Source: Blepharisma japonicum (taxonomy: Eukaryota; Ciliophora; Heterotrichea; Heterotrichida; Blepharismidae). Taken from it: a stretch of DNA of 64,000 nt. The position numbers and the translations under genes are program-made. The stretch spans positions 83,729 through 147,728 of the forward strand of contig CATKHK010000102.1 of assembly GCA_949751835.1 (NCBI GenBank). Direction: 5' to 3'. Below, in pieces: positions 34,579-46,237 of this stretch. Below the pieces are notes generated by a model, which ran no database searches, was not told where the DNA came from, and saw nothing but the letters and a program-made list of their open reading frames with translations. Position 1 is the stretch's first letter; each line of letters starts with the position of its first letter.

Positions 34579-35641
34579 ATTTGCTGTTTATTGGTGTTTT
34601 TAAAAAGTATATGAAAAAGCTTAAAACTTATAACAATGGTTTTCACTCAAATATGAAAAAGACATAGATAACTATGTGATGTTTTTCCTGTTGCTATTTA
34701 ATTATAAATGGTTACTTATCAATAGGAAGACAAATTGAAACCATAATAAATGTCTTACAGATAGAGAATTTCAATTAATTATCATAGATAAGCATATTAA
34801 ACTCTTTTAAATATAGTATTTTTGCAATAATGTAAGCCAAAAAGTAGTAAAAATTTAATTATAAAATTCCCATCATAGTTAAAAAAAAAAATCATGCTTT
34901 TGTTGGCAATTTGTAAAAGTCATAGGAAATGCAGTTTATTAGGTGCCTTTTGGCTTAGTTAGTATTTTGATATGTGAATCATGAATAGTGTGAAGAGTGT
35001 CTTATATTGAGCTGCATTGATGCAAAACTTATATTTGATTTACATGAAATCTGTGCATTTATTAATTGAATGTTTGGTCGTTATATGCATTATTTTGAGG
35101 CAGTATACTATCTTCTAAAATTTTCGTAATTAAGTATGGAGTGATATCAGAAAATGTCTACACCCTGAAATTCAATAAAGTCTTTCCTGGAGTTAAAAAG
35201 CGTATGTCATTTATCCAAAAAAATTAAAAAAATATTACTACTCTCGCTAAATCACTAGGATCTACCCATATATAATTTATAAATAGACTAAGTCATGACC
35301 TTCTTAGAATTCCATCCTATCTAAGTTATATTAGCAACTCAGGTCATTATTCGCAATATTATTAGTATTTTTTCATAAATTTACTATTAATTTGTATAAA
35401 AAGAATTATTTTTCCCACGTGCATGGTTTTTATTTTAAATGCTTTCATTGCCTATATTTTAATGTTCTACTGTAATTGATTTATCCTAATCCCTTGCCCA
35501 TTAATTTAGTAAAAACTTCTTAGCCTGTTCTGCAAGAATTTACTCACGATAATAATTTTTAAATCGCATTTTTTTAATAATATCTTCCTAATTGATATTT
35601 ATATAAATAGTAAATTATAATTACTATCTTTAATTATTAAT

Positions 35642-35897
35642 TTAATGTTTTGGAATGCTCTGCCAATTATGAATCATAATTTTTTGAATACAAAGCAAAG
35701 CTGCCCCATTTACATCTTTATTAGGATTTTGCATCAGCTTCATCACCCTAATCTTTGCTCCAACTTGCTGCAACTGTTTTTCCATATGGATGGAACCTCG
35801 CAAACTCTCCAATATCTCCAAGCGCCAAAATTATAGTTGCACACTTTCTGAATTCAGCAGCTGTACAAGTGTTTTAACCGGCCCAAGGCTGTCATTT
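35642..35897 (-). pseudogene. Fragment of V-ATPase subunit H gene (3' end)
   Basis: Matches the last ~85 codons of the intact gene at 46238-47599, including LGDIGEFARFHPYGK-type sequence, with indels that break the frame. It then stops abruptly. It lies in the same place relative to the upstream kinase as the intact gene does downstream of the last kinase. Confidence 0.8.
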
Positions 35898-36150
35898 GTG
35901 CTTGACCACACATCAACGTTTTTATTTCTCATTTTAATTCATACATACTTTTCAGGTATAAATTTTATTGAAGATATTAAACTCCAAGGCTAATCCGCAT
36001 TTTATTGTTAAATAAATATTTCATATAATTTATTACTAATTTCCCTTAAATTCATAGAAATACAAAATAAAGTAAAAATTTTGAAAATAAGTTGCAAATT
36101 CTTGAAAATCAAGCTTAAGGAGCTAACCTAATAAAACAATAACTTACATA

Positions 36151-37572
36151 ATGGAGAATAATCGAGCTTATTTAGTTGAACAATCACCACAGCAGGACTC
36201 TATAGCGCATGAACGAGTAGTCACCAAAATTTGTGAAGCCATTAACAATGCAGAAACTTTTGAAGAGTGAATAAATTTGGCCAAACAGGCGAGAGAGTAT
36301 CAAAAAGACGGAGTTGACATAAGCAGCATTTTGATTTTAGTTTCAATTAAATCTCTGCCAGGATTATATAAAAATTGTAGCACACACCAAAAAGATGAAA
36401 TTTTGCGTAATTTGCAAAATTTATTGGAAATGCAGAAGCTGGAGATTCCAGCAAGAGAAGTAAAAAATTTTATAATTGACTATGCACTGGAATGGATTGA
36501 AGATGTAAATGATCTCAGAAAATTTAAAGAATTTAAAGGTGAAGAAGTTAAGAAAGACCCTGACACAAGCATAGCAATTCTAAAAATTATTAATCAGCTA
36601 GAGATAACTGAAGAAAAGACCCAAGAAAAAATTAAAAAGTTAAATGAATATTTCTCAGTATCTGCTGAGCCTGCTGCAGAGATTCTAGATCCGCCTGTTT
36701 TAATAACTCAAAGAAGCCAAATATCCATGGGTCCTCCAATTTATGTCAGAAATGAGCTAAATGTTAATCAATGCAGAATCTGATGGAAAGGTAAAGAAAT
36801 TGATGCGGTAATAAAAACTTATAAAGAGCTAGGCGGGTATAAAAGCGCAGAAAAATTTATAAAAGAAGTCGAAATTTTACGAAAGCTTTCAGGGACAAGT
36901 CGATTTTTCCTAGAATTTTATGGCTGTTTTTATGACGATATAATAGAAAACAATGTTAAAAAATACTGCTCAAATATTGTTATGGAATATTGTCCCCGTA
37001 CTCTAAATAGCTATCTCAAGACAAGAATAGATGAAAATAAAAGATTTACCCCAAAAGAGTTAAACAAATTTACTCTTGATCTATTAGAAGCTTTTCAAAG
37101 CTTAGTAAGCCGTAAAATTTATCATCAAGATATTAAGCCTGACAATATTTTAATTACAAATGACGAACAGATAAAAATTGCAGATTTTAATGTGTCAGAT
37201 ATCAAAGAAGTTATTGAGAGTACTTATGCGGCAACTGGAGTGTATGATGTAATAGGAACTGCTAGCTATATGGCTCCGGAGTTAAGAAATGCTTATATAA
37301 ATGGAGTCGCAAAAACCAAATATAGACCTGAACGAGCTGATGCTTTTTCACTTGGGCTTGTTCTTTATCAATTAGCGACTTTTGATAACATTTTAAGGTT
37401 TAACGAGGATCCTAGAAATAGAGAAAAAGTACTGAGAAATGTAGAATTGCCTTGGCTGAGAGAACTTTTGTATGATATGCTTAGCTTTGAATACAGAGAG
37501 AGATTATCGTTTAGAAAGGCTCTCAAAAAAGTGAATCATGATGCTACAGTGTCTCTTAATAAAGGAAATTAA
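36151..37572 (+). CDS. Protein kinase, short form, 473 aa
   Basis: Start MENNRAYLVEQSPQQ. TGA as Trp at TFEEW and CRIWW. Kinase motifs are AVIK, HQDIKPDN, ADFNVSD and MAPEL, then RADAFSLG. The hinge reads VMEYCPRTLNSYL, different from the LTDLIK of most siblings, so the substrate or regulatory side may differ. Confidence 0.85.
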
Positions 37573-37846
37573 ATTTATAAATTTATTAAAATCATTAGAA
37601 TTTTAAGTCTTCTAGGTGATTTCTTTAAAGCTATGAGCTAAATTTAATAAATTTCAATTATATTAAAAGCATATTAAAAGCACTTCAATGCTGCTAAATA
37701 TGTTCTGTAAGAATTTACTCACCTATAATAAATTTTAAGCCACATTTTTTTAATAATATCTCCATTAATTTGGTTTTGATTGATATTTATATAAACAGTA
37801 AATTATAATTACTATCTTTAATTAAAGTCTATTAATCTAATGTTTT

Positions 37847-38172
37847 ATGAAATTCTCTTTCAATTCTGGATCATAATTTTTTGAATACAAAGCAAAGCTG
37901 CCCCATTTACATCTTTATTAGGATTTTACATTAGCTCCATCACCCTAATCTTTGCTCCAAGCTTGCTGGCAACTGTTTTTCCATATGGATGGAACTTCGC
38001 AAACTCTCCAATATCTCCAAGCGCCAAAGCTACAGTCTGTACACTTTCTGAATTCAGCAGCTGGACAAGTTTTTTAACAAGCCCAAAGCTATCATTTTAC
38101 AAATGATTTGCATTTTCTTTCCAAAATGCTTCTGTATGAGTGACTCCAGATACTAAGTCTCCTCTTTCCACT
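37847..38172 (-). pseudogene. Fragment of V-ATPase subunit H gene (3' end), second
   Basis: Covers about the last 105 codons of the intact gene with scattered substitutions and in-frame stops (TAA/TAG), then breaks off inside the segment corresponding to VERGDLVPGVTHTEAFW. Longer than the fragment at 35642. Confidence 0.8.
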
Positions 38173-38514
38173 TATTTAAGAGCAAAACCATAGTTATTTT
38201 TTCGCGCTTTATTAATTGCAGGAAGCCATTGGGTTTTGGTAGCCTTAATTACAGAATCAAATAATATTGAATGGTATCTTGAGTAGGACTGTTGATATTA
38301 AAATTATTAACTTTAGAGCTTTCGACAAGGGGACACAAAAGTCTCGGATATTTTATTGCCCCAATTTTATGTATGCTATATATTTTTATAACTAAAACTC
38401 TATTTTTAATCTGTATTTAGCATACTGATTAAATTAAAAGCTCAGTTTTTTATCCTTTATGTTTACAAATTAAGAAACTGCTTATAGAAGTTATGCAAAT
38501 TGACGGATTTTATA

Positions 38515-38945
38515 ATGTTCTCAGCTATGACTAGTCGGAAAACCCTAGAGAAGCCTGAAAATATGGATGGAGAGCTCACAACTAACTAGAAAATAATGGC
38601 TTCAGGTATTAAATCGTATATCTTAATATAAAATAAATAAAAACATTCCGAAATTCTAGGCTTTTATACTAAGTTTAACTACGGAAAACGAGTGGCAATG
38701 TTTGTATTCCTTTTATATTAGGAAATCACAACAGATCTTTGAATCTGGAAGAGAGACAACTAACCACATAGAAAATCTTTGGACTTCCTATACAATTTTA
38801 GAAAGACGAAAAACAAAAACAATTAGAATACCTTTTTACAGTAAATAAAACCATTGATACTGGTAGCCGTTATCCTATTTTATATATGAAATAGGATACG
38901 GTTACTAGTAGATATGTTTTTATTCATTGTAATTAGGTATTCTAA
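38515..38945 (+). pseudogene. Decayed copy of the 92-aa small gene
   Basis: Same start (ATGTTCTCAGCTATG) as the gene at 34300, but a 1-base deletion after codon 6 shifts the frame. Other indels follow, and a 149-bp insertion lies just before the stop codon. Confidence 0.65.
38791..38939. mobile_element. IES/MITE-like hairpin insertion, 149 bp
   Basis: Absent from the paralogous repeat (34571/34573). Excision between TA dinucleotides gives a near match to that copy. The insert is mostly one long imperfect palindrome: left arm from TTAGAATACC (38823), centre TATATATG, right arm ending GGTATTCTAA (38936-38945). Confidence 0.6.
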
Positions 38946-40076
38946 ATTTGCTGTTTATTGGTAATTTTTAATAAGTATACGAAAAAGCCTAAAACTTTCA
39001 GCAATTGTTTTCACTAAATATCAAGAAGACATAGTTAACTATGTTATGCTTTTCTGTTGCTATTTAATTATAAATGGCTACTTTCAATAGGGAGAACGAA
39101 TTGGAAGCATAATAAATGTCTTACAGATAGGGAATTTCAATTAATTATCATATAAACTCTTTTAAATATAGTATTTTTGCAATAATGTAAGCCAAAAAAG
39201 TAATAAAATTTAATTATACAATTGCATCACAGTCAAAAAAAAAATATGATTTTGTTAGTAATTTGTAAAAGTCATAAGAGATGACTTTTATTAGGTGCCT
39301 TTTTGCTTAAGTATTTTGAGATTGGAGAATGATGGAATCAAAAACTTTCCAACAGCTTTCTTATAACTGTAATAATTCTATTAGAAAATTGATATGATTG
39401 AAGAACTCTAGATTGATCTTTTACCAGTACTTCTAATCATCCTTTTATATCATTTATAACTCAATTATTTTTTTTTATGAAACAAAAGATTTATTTTAAG
39501 AAAAATTAGATTTTCTATATAATGATGGGTGAGAACTTTTCTTAACAGGGGAGGATATACCACAATAGTAATTATAAATATCACTCCAAAGAGACTTGCT
39601 TAATATTAGTCTTACTGTTCAATAAAGGCTTGAAAAGTCATCTAACTTTGATTTAAAAACAATTAGAAATTTAAAATATTAAATTAAGCATTTTTTCATC
39701 TATTTCTAATACTTCCTATGTGCCATGTTTCAATCAATAATTTTTTATAGAAACTCTGTTTTACTTTAATTTCACTTTAAATTTAGATTTATTATCTGAA
39801 TATAATTAAATTTTACTTTTATAATTATTAGCTTGCTTACCAATTAAAATAATACACTTAGAGTTCAATATTCTTATTATTCCAATATTTCTTTTAAAAA
39901 CGTTCAAAATAGTTTAATAATCCGAATAAAAATATACTCCAGGGAAGGGAGTATAACTAACTTTTATCATAAACAGCCTACTAAAGCTAATTACCATGAT
40001 TCTATATTTTTTATTATAAGCTAATCAGAGCAGATTGTTCAAAAATTACTCTTAATTTTAATTGCTCTACAATAAT

Positions 40077-41617
40077 ATGGTTGACCTTCTAAACTCAATT
40101 GACGACATTACGAAATCCTACGGAGAGGTCCAAGGAGATGCAGCAAAAGAGCTAATCCGAAAAAATTATAAATTTTCTTATAATGATCTGGTGAATTTAT
40201 ATGGAAGGTTTTCTAGCGATTCTGCTGCAAATAGAGGTGTTGATTTATGGAAACTATGAAGTGCTTGCTATGCATATTCCATTCTCCTCCTTCCAATCAC
40301 CCCAGAAAATCCTCAAGACCATAAACTTACTCCAGACCTGGCTTCTTATATCTTAAATAATCTCAATTATCTAGCTGAGAGATATCAAATAAAATGCCCT
40401 ATAGCCTGTGGTCTGGCAATTTCAAAAATCAGCGAGGGTGTCTACATGTCTGAAACCTTTGCAGAAATCTTAGAATGGGCTAAGCAAGCTAAAGCCTTTA
40501 ATGAAATATTTGGAACTGAAATAGGTTATGTTGTAGATTTAGTTTCTAGAAAGGCAAAAGAAGAACTCTATAAAAAATGTACTACAGATAATAAAGACGA
40601 AATTTTAAAAAACTTGGAAAATTTATTAGCAGTGCAAAAGTTGGGTGTTTCAGCAGGAGAAACCCAAAACGTTATAGTTGGCTATGCTCTGAAATGGATT
40701 GAAGATGTAAATGATCTCAATAAATTTGAAGAATTTAAACACGAAGAAGTTAAGGAGGAACCTGAAACAAGCAAAAAAATTTTAAAAATTATTAATCAGT
40801 TGGAGATAACTGAGGAAAAAACTCAGGAAAAAATTAAAAAGTTAAATGAGCTTTTTCTTATTCCTCTAGAGCCAGTTTTTAAAGTTCCAAAGCAGCCCGC
40901 TTTAATAACTCAAAGAAGCCAGATTATCATAGGTCCTCCGATTTATGTTTATAATAAGGTAAATATTCATAAATGCAGAATAATGTGGAAAGGTAAAGAA
41001 ATTGATGCAGTAATTAAAACTTATAAAGAAATAGAAGGGTATAAAAGCGCTGCAAAATTTAGAAAAGAAGTCGAAATTTTACAAAAGCTTTCAGGAACAA
41101 ATCGATTTTTCCTAGATTTTTATGGCTTTTTTTATGACGAGATAGTAGAAAACAATGTTAAAAAATACTGCTCAAATGTTCTTATGGAATATTGTCCATA
41201 CAGTCTTACTGATTTAATTAAAATAAGAATGATACAAAAAAAACGATTTATTCCAGAAGAGTTAAACTCAATTACTCTTGATCTATTAGAAGCTTTTCAA
41301 AGCTTAGTAAACCACAAAATTTACCATCAAGATATTAAGCCTGGCAATATTTTGATTGCAAAGGACGGACAGCTAAAAATTGCAGAATTTGGTGTGTCGG
41401 GGATCAGGGAAGTTATTGAAAATACTTATGTGGCAACTGGAGTGCATGATGTAATAGGAACTTTTAGCTATATGGCTCCAGAGTTAAAATGAGCTCACAT
41501 ATATAGAGATTGTAAAATCAGGTATAGACCTGAGAGAGCTGATGTTTTTTCTCTTGGGCTAGTGCTTTATCAATGTGCCACATATGATAGCATTTCAGGA
41601 TTTAACGAAGATCCTAA
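40077..41617 (+). CDS. Protein kinase, long form, 3' end in gap
   Basis: Start MVDLLNSIDDITKSYGE, closely related to the gene at 28429, with TGA as Trp at WKLW and at the segment ELKW. The kinase domain has AVIK and HQDIKPGN. The metal-binding motif reads AEFGVSG: Asp is replaced by Glu while the Gly of DFG is present, the reverse of the DFN siblings. The frame reaches the gap of N at 41618. The last 127 bp before the gap are identical to 41834-41960 after it. Confidence 0.8.
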
Positions 41618-41717
41618 NNNNNNNNNNNNNNNNNNNNNNNNNNNNNNNNNNNNNNNNNNNNNNNNNNNNNNNNNNNNNNNNNNNNNNNNNNNNNNNNNNN
41701 NNNNNNNNNNNNNNNNN
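41618..41717. other. Assembly gap, 100 N
   Basis: Exactly 100 N, a conventional scaffold gap of unknown size. The identical 127-bp stretch on both sides (41491-41617 and 41834-41960) suggests that the true junction may be an overlap or a collapsed repeat. Confidence 0.95.
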
Positions 41718-41718
41718 A

Positions 41719-43151
41719 AAAATTGCAGACTTTAATGTGTCAGATATCAAAGAAGATATTGAGAGTACTTTAGCGACGACTAGAGCGAATAATGTAATAG
41801 GAACTCCTAGCTATATGGCTCCAGAATTAAGAAGAGCTCACATATATAGAGATTGTAAAATCAGGTATAGACCTGAGAGAGCTGATGTTTTTTCTCTTGG
41901 GCTAGTGCTTTATCAATGTGCCACATATGATAGCATTTCAGGATTTAACGAAGATCCTAAAAATAGAGAAAAAGTACTGACGAATGTGAAATTGCCATGG
42001 TTACGAGATCTTTTGTATAATATGCTGTGTTTTGATTATAAAAATAGATTATCATTTAGAAGGGCTCTTCAAAATGTGATGCATGATACTACATACTCAG
42101 ACTCATACAGTTTAGTTATACTTGAAAAAGTTAAGGAAGACCTTGGCATAAGCAAAAAAAATTTAAAAATAAATAATTTGTTGGAGATAAATGAGGAAAA
42201 AACTCAGGAAAAAATTGAAGAATTAAATTTGTTTTTTCCAGTGCCATTTGGGGAAGCTGCTCCAGAGCAATCTATTTTAATAACTCAAAGAAGCCAAATA
42301 TCCATGGGTCCTCCAATTTATGTCAGAAATGAGTTAAATGTTTATAAATGCCAAATCATGTGGAAAGGTAAAGAAATTGATGCAGTAATTAAAACTTATA
42401 AAGAAATAGAAGGGTATAGAAGCGCTGCAAAATTTAGAAAAGAAGTCGAAATTTTACAAAAGCTTTCAGGAACAAATCGATTTTTCCTTGAATTTTATGG
42501 CTTTTTTTATGACGAGATAGTAGAAAACAATGTTAAAAAATACTGCTCAAATGTTCTTATGGAATATTGTCCATACAGTCTTACTGATTTAATTAAAATA
42601 AGAATGATACAAAAAAACGATTTATTCCAGAAGAGTTAAACTCAATTACTCTTGATCTATTAGAAGCTTTTCAAAGCTTAGTAAACCACAAAATTTACCA
42701 TCAAGATATTAAGCCCGACAATATTTTGATTGCAAAGGACGGACAGCTAAAAATTGCAGACTTTAATGTGTCAGATATCAAAGAAGATATTGAGAGTACT
42801 TTAGCGACGACTAGAGCGAATAATGTAATAGGAACTCCTAGCTATATGGCTCCAGAATTAAGAAGAGCTCACATAAATGGAGATAGAAAAATCAGATATA
42901 GACCTGAAAGAGCTGATGTTTTTTCTCTTGGGCTAGTGCTTTATAAATGTGCAACATTTGATAACATTTCAAGGTTTAATGAAGATTCTAAAAATCGAGA
43001 AAAGGTACTGACGAATGTGGAATTGCCATGGTTACGAGACCTGTTATATAATATGCTGTGCTTTGATTATAAAAATAGATTATCATTTAGAAGAGCTTTC
43101 AAAAAAGTGGTTCATGACACTACGTTGCCACTTGATAGTCAAGCAATATAA
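41719..43151 (+). CDS. Tandem kinase domains, 5' end in gap, frameshifted
   Basis: From the gap, one frame gives a kinase C-lobe (ADFNVSD, MAPEL, RADVFSLG). After a short linker (HDTTYSDSYSLVILEKVKED) it enters a second kinase domain (TQRSQISMG, AVIK). No stop lies between them, so this is a double-kinase gene. At 42611-42618 an A-run has seven A where the paralogue at 41234 has eight; this shifts the frame before the segment corresponding to RFIPEEL. The remainder (HQDIKPDN, ADFNVSD, to TAA 43151) is intact in the next frame. Homopolymer error or real mutation cannot be separated here. Confidence 0.65.
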
Positions 43152-43764
43152 CTCGATATAATTCAATTATTTATTCCTTAATTATTTTTTTTCTTTATCA
43201 ATTTTTTATACTTTAAATTCGTCATTGAATATCCTCAATAAATATACATTTTTCGAAATTTTAAGCCTTGAATTTTAATTCCCTTGAAAGAATTTCTTCT
43301 CTATATCTAGATTATATTAGATTCTATTGTCAATGCTTAATGCTTAATAATTTCTAATTTATGTATATCTATATTTTTTCCAGTAGCTATTCCATATTTA
43401 TCTTTCCCTACTTTCTATGCTCCAAATAATTATCATACTAACTACTTTTGAAAATCAGAATTTTTATTTTTTCAATTTAAATTGCATATACTATACAAGT
43501 ATATTTTTAAAAGACAATATAAAATGGATTATCTAAATATCCATTTCGAGAGTCAAAGATATGCTGCATTTTATATGGAAATTAAAACATATTTTAAATT
43601 TTATAAAATATAATTTAACTGAGATACTAATGCTTCGGTGCTTCCAATAAATATTTAATATAAATCACAATTCTTCTTAAATTTATAGAAATACAAAATA
43701 AATTAAAAAATTATGAGAAAATAAATAACCTAAGTGCTAATCTAATAAAACAATAAATTCCATA
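43152..43764. repeat. 3' flank repeat, third copy
   Basis: Diverged copy of the flank seen at 30130 and 32160, ending at the start of the next short-form kinase remnant. No gene. Confidence 0.65.
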
Positions 43765-44263
43765 ATGGAGAATAATCGAGCTTATTTCGTTGAGCAATCA
43801 TCACAGCAACTCTCTAGAGCGCGTGAACGAGAAGTCACCAAAATAAGTGAAGCTATTAACAATGAAGAAGCTTTTGAAGAGTGAATACAATTGAACAAAC
43901 AGGCGAGAGAGTATCAACAATATGGAGTTGACATAGGCTACATTTTGAACTTAACTTCAATTAAATCTCTGCCAGGGTTATATCAAATTATAGCTTGGAA
44001 AAATCAAGTATAGACCTGAGAGAGCTGACACTTTTTCACTTGGACTTGTGCTTTATCAATTAGCAACTTTTCATAACATTTTAAGGTTTAACGAGGATCC
44101 TAGAAATAGAGAAAAAGTACTGAGGAACGTAGAATTGTCTCGACTAAGAGAACTTTTATATGATATGCTTAGCTTTGAATACAGAAAGAGATTATCGTTT
44201 AGAAAGGCTCTCAAAAAAGTGATTCATGATTCTACAGTGCCTCTTGATGGTATAGCAAATTAA
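43765..44263 (+). pseudogene. Kinase remnant with large internal deletion
   Basis: Begins with the short-form N-terminus MENNRAYFVEQSSQQ, runs to the segment SLPGLY, then jumps out of frame to the end of a kinase domain (from KIKYRPERAD to TAA 44263). About 0.9 kb, including the AVIK, HQD and DFN motifs, is missing compared with the siblings. Confidence 0.85.
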
Positions 44264-44453
44264 CTTTATAAATTTTATTGAATATATTAAACTGCAAGAC
44301 TAATACAGCGATTTTATGGTTAAATAAATATTTCATATAATTTATTACTAATTTTCCTTGAAATACAAAATAAAGTAAAAATTTTGAAAAATAAGTTGTA
44401 TATTCTTGAAAATCAAGCTTAGGAGCTAACCTAATAAAACAATAACTTACACA

Positions 44454-45878
44454 ATGGAGAATAATCGAGCTTATTTAGTTGAACAATCATCACAGCAGGA
44501 CTCTGTAGCGCATGAACGAGCAGTTACCAAAATTAGTGAAGCCATTAACAATTCAGAAGCTTTTGAAGAGTGAGTAAATTTGGCCAAACAGGCGAGAGAG
44601 TATCAACAATATGGAGTTAACATAAGCAACATTTTGAACTTAGTTTCGTTTAAATGTCTGCCAGGATTATATAAAAATTGTTTCACTGACCAAAAAGATG
44701 AAATTTTGCGTAATTTGCAAAATTTATTGGAAATGCAGAAGTTGGAGATTCCGATTCTGGAAGTAAAAAATATTATAGTTGACTATGCACTGGAATGGAT
44801 TGAAGATGTAAATGATCTCAGAAAATTTAAAGAATTCAAACATGAAGAAGTTAAGAAAGATCCTGACACAAGCAAAACAATTCTGAAAATTATTAATCAG
44901 CTAGAGATAACTGAAGAAAAGACCCAAGAAAAAATTAAAAAGTTAAATGAGCTTTTTCCAATTCCTCTAGAGCCAGTTGTTGAGGTTCAAGATCCGCCTG
45001 TTTTAATAACTCAAAGAAGCCAGATTATCATAGGTCCTCCGATTTATGTTAGAAATGAGCTAAATATTTATAAATGCAAAATCATGTGGAAAGATATAGA
45101 AATCGATGCAGTAATTAAAACTTATAAAGAAATAGACGGGTATAAAAGCGCTGCAAAATTTAGAAAAGAAGTCGAAATTTTACAAAAGCTTTCAGGGACA
45201 AGTCGATTTTTCCTAGATTTCTATGGCTTTTTTTATGACGAGATAGTAGAAAACGGTGTTACTTATTACTGCTCAAATGTTCTTATGGAATCTTGCCCAT
45301 ATACTCTCACTGATTTAATTAAATTAAAAATGAACCAAAATATCAGATTTACCCCAAAAGAGATAAACTCAATTGTTCTTGATCTATTAGAAGCTTTTCA
45401 AAGCTTAGTAAACTGAAAAATTTACCATCAAGATATTAAGCCTGACAATATCTTAATTGCAAATGACGAACAGCTAAAAATTGCAGATTTTAATGTGTCG
45501 GGGATTAGGGAAGTTATTGAAAATACTTATGAGGCAACTGGAGTGCATGATGTAATAGGAACTGCTAGCTATATGGCTCCGGAGTTAAGAATTGCTATGA
45601 TAAATGGAGATAGAAAAATCAAGTATAGACCTGAGAGAGCTGACGTTTTTTCACTTGGGCTTGTTCTTTATCAATTAGTGACTTTTCATAGCATTTTAAG
45701 GTTTAACGAGGATCCTAGAAATAGAGAAAAAGTACTGGAGAATGTAGAATTGCCTTGGCTAAGAGAACTTTTATATGATATGCTTAGCTTTGATTACAAA
45801 GAGAGATTATCGTTTAGAGGGGCTCTCCAAAAAGCGATTCATGATACTACAGTATCTGATGATAATAAAAGAAATTAA
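44454..45878 (+). CDS. Protein kinase, short form, 474 aa
   Basis: Start MENNRAYLVEQSSQQ. TGA as Trp at AFEEW and at LVNWKIYHQD. AVIK, HQDIKPDN, ADFNVSG and MAPEL are present. It is the last member of the array and is followed by the intact V-ATPase H gene on the opposite strand, the arrangement that the two fragments upstream repeat. Confidence 0.85.
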
Positions 45879-46237
45879 ATTTATAAATTTATTAAAATCA
45901 TTAGAATTTTAAGTCTTCTAACTCTTTCAGTTTAAAATAGTGCTAGCTTTATTTTTTATAACTTATTGGCAACTTAGCAATAATTTTATTAAAAAATATC
46001 TTGAATTTAAGGTGATTTCTTTAAAGCAATGAGCTGAACTTAATAAATTTCAATTAAATTAAAAGCATATTAAAGCACTTAAATGCTATTATATATGTTC
46101 TGCAAGAACTTACTCACTATAATAATTTTTACGTCACACTTTTTAATAATATATCTCTTAATTTGGTTTTGATTGATATTTATATAAACAGTAAATTATA
46201 ATTACTATCTTTAATTAAAGTCTATTAATCTAATGTT
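45879..46237. other. Convergent intergenic region
   Basis: About 360 bp between the 3' ends of the last kinase and the V-ATPase H gene. The V-ATPase-proximal half is repeated at 35530-35641 and 37706-37846. It must hold both polyadenylation sites, but no motif stands out. Confidence 0.5.

Larger units (their letters stand above)
34191..36150. other. Intergenic with small ORF, repeat and V-ATPase H fragment
   Basis: About 2 kb. 34225-34970 is repeated at 38463-39320. Inside it lies a small ORF (34300-34578). 35530-35897 is a copy of the 3' end and downstream DNA of the V-ATPase subunit H gene. Remaining sequence is AT-rich. Confidence 0.6.
37573..40076. other. Intergenic with duplicated segments
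   Basis: 2.5 kb built from copies of other places: V-ATPase H 3' fragment (37847-38172), the small-ORF repeat (38463-39320) with an insertion, and the long-kinase 5' flank (39362-39640 and 39845-40076). A 21-bp hairpin insertion relative to the paralogous flank lies at 39935-39955. Confidence 0.65.
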
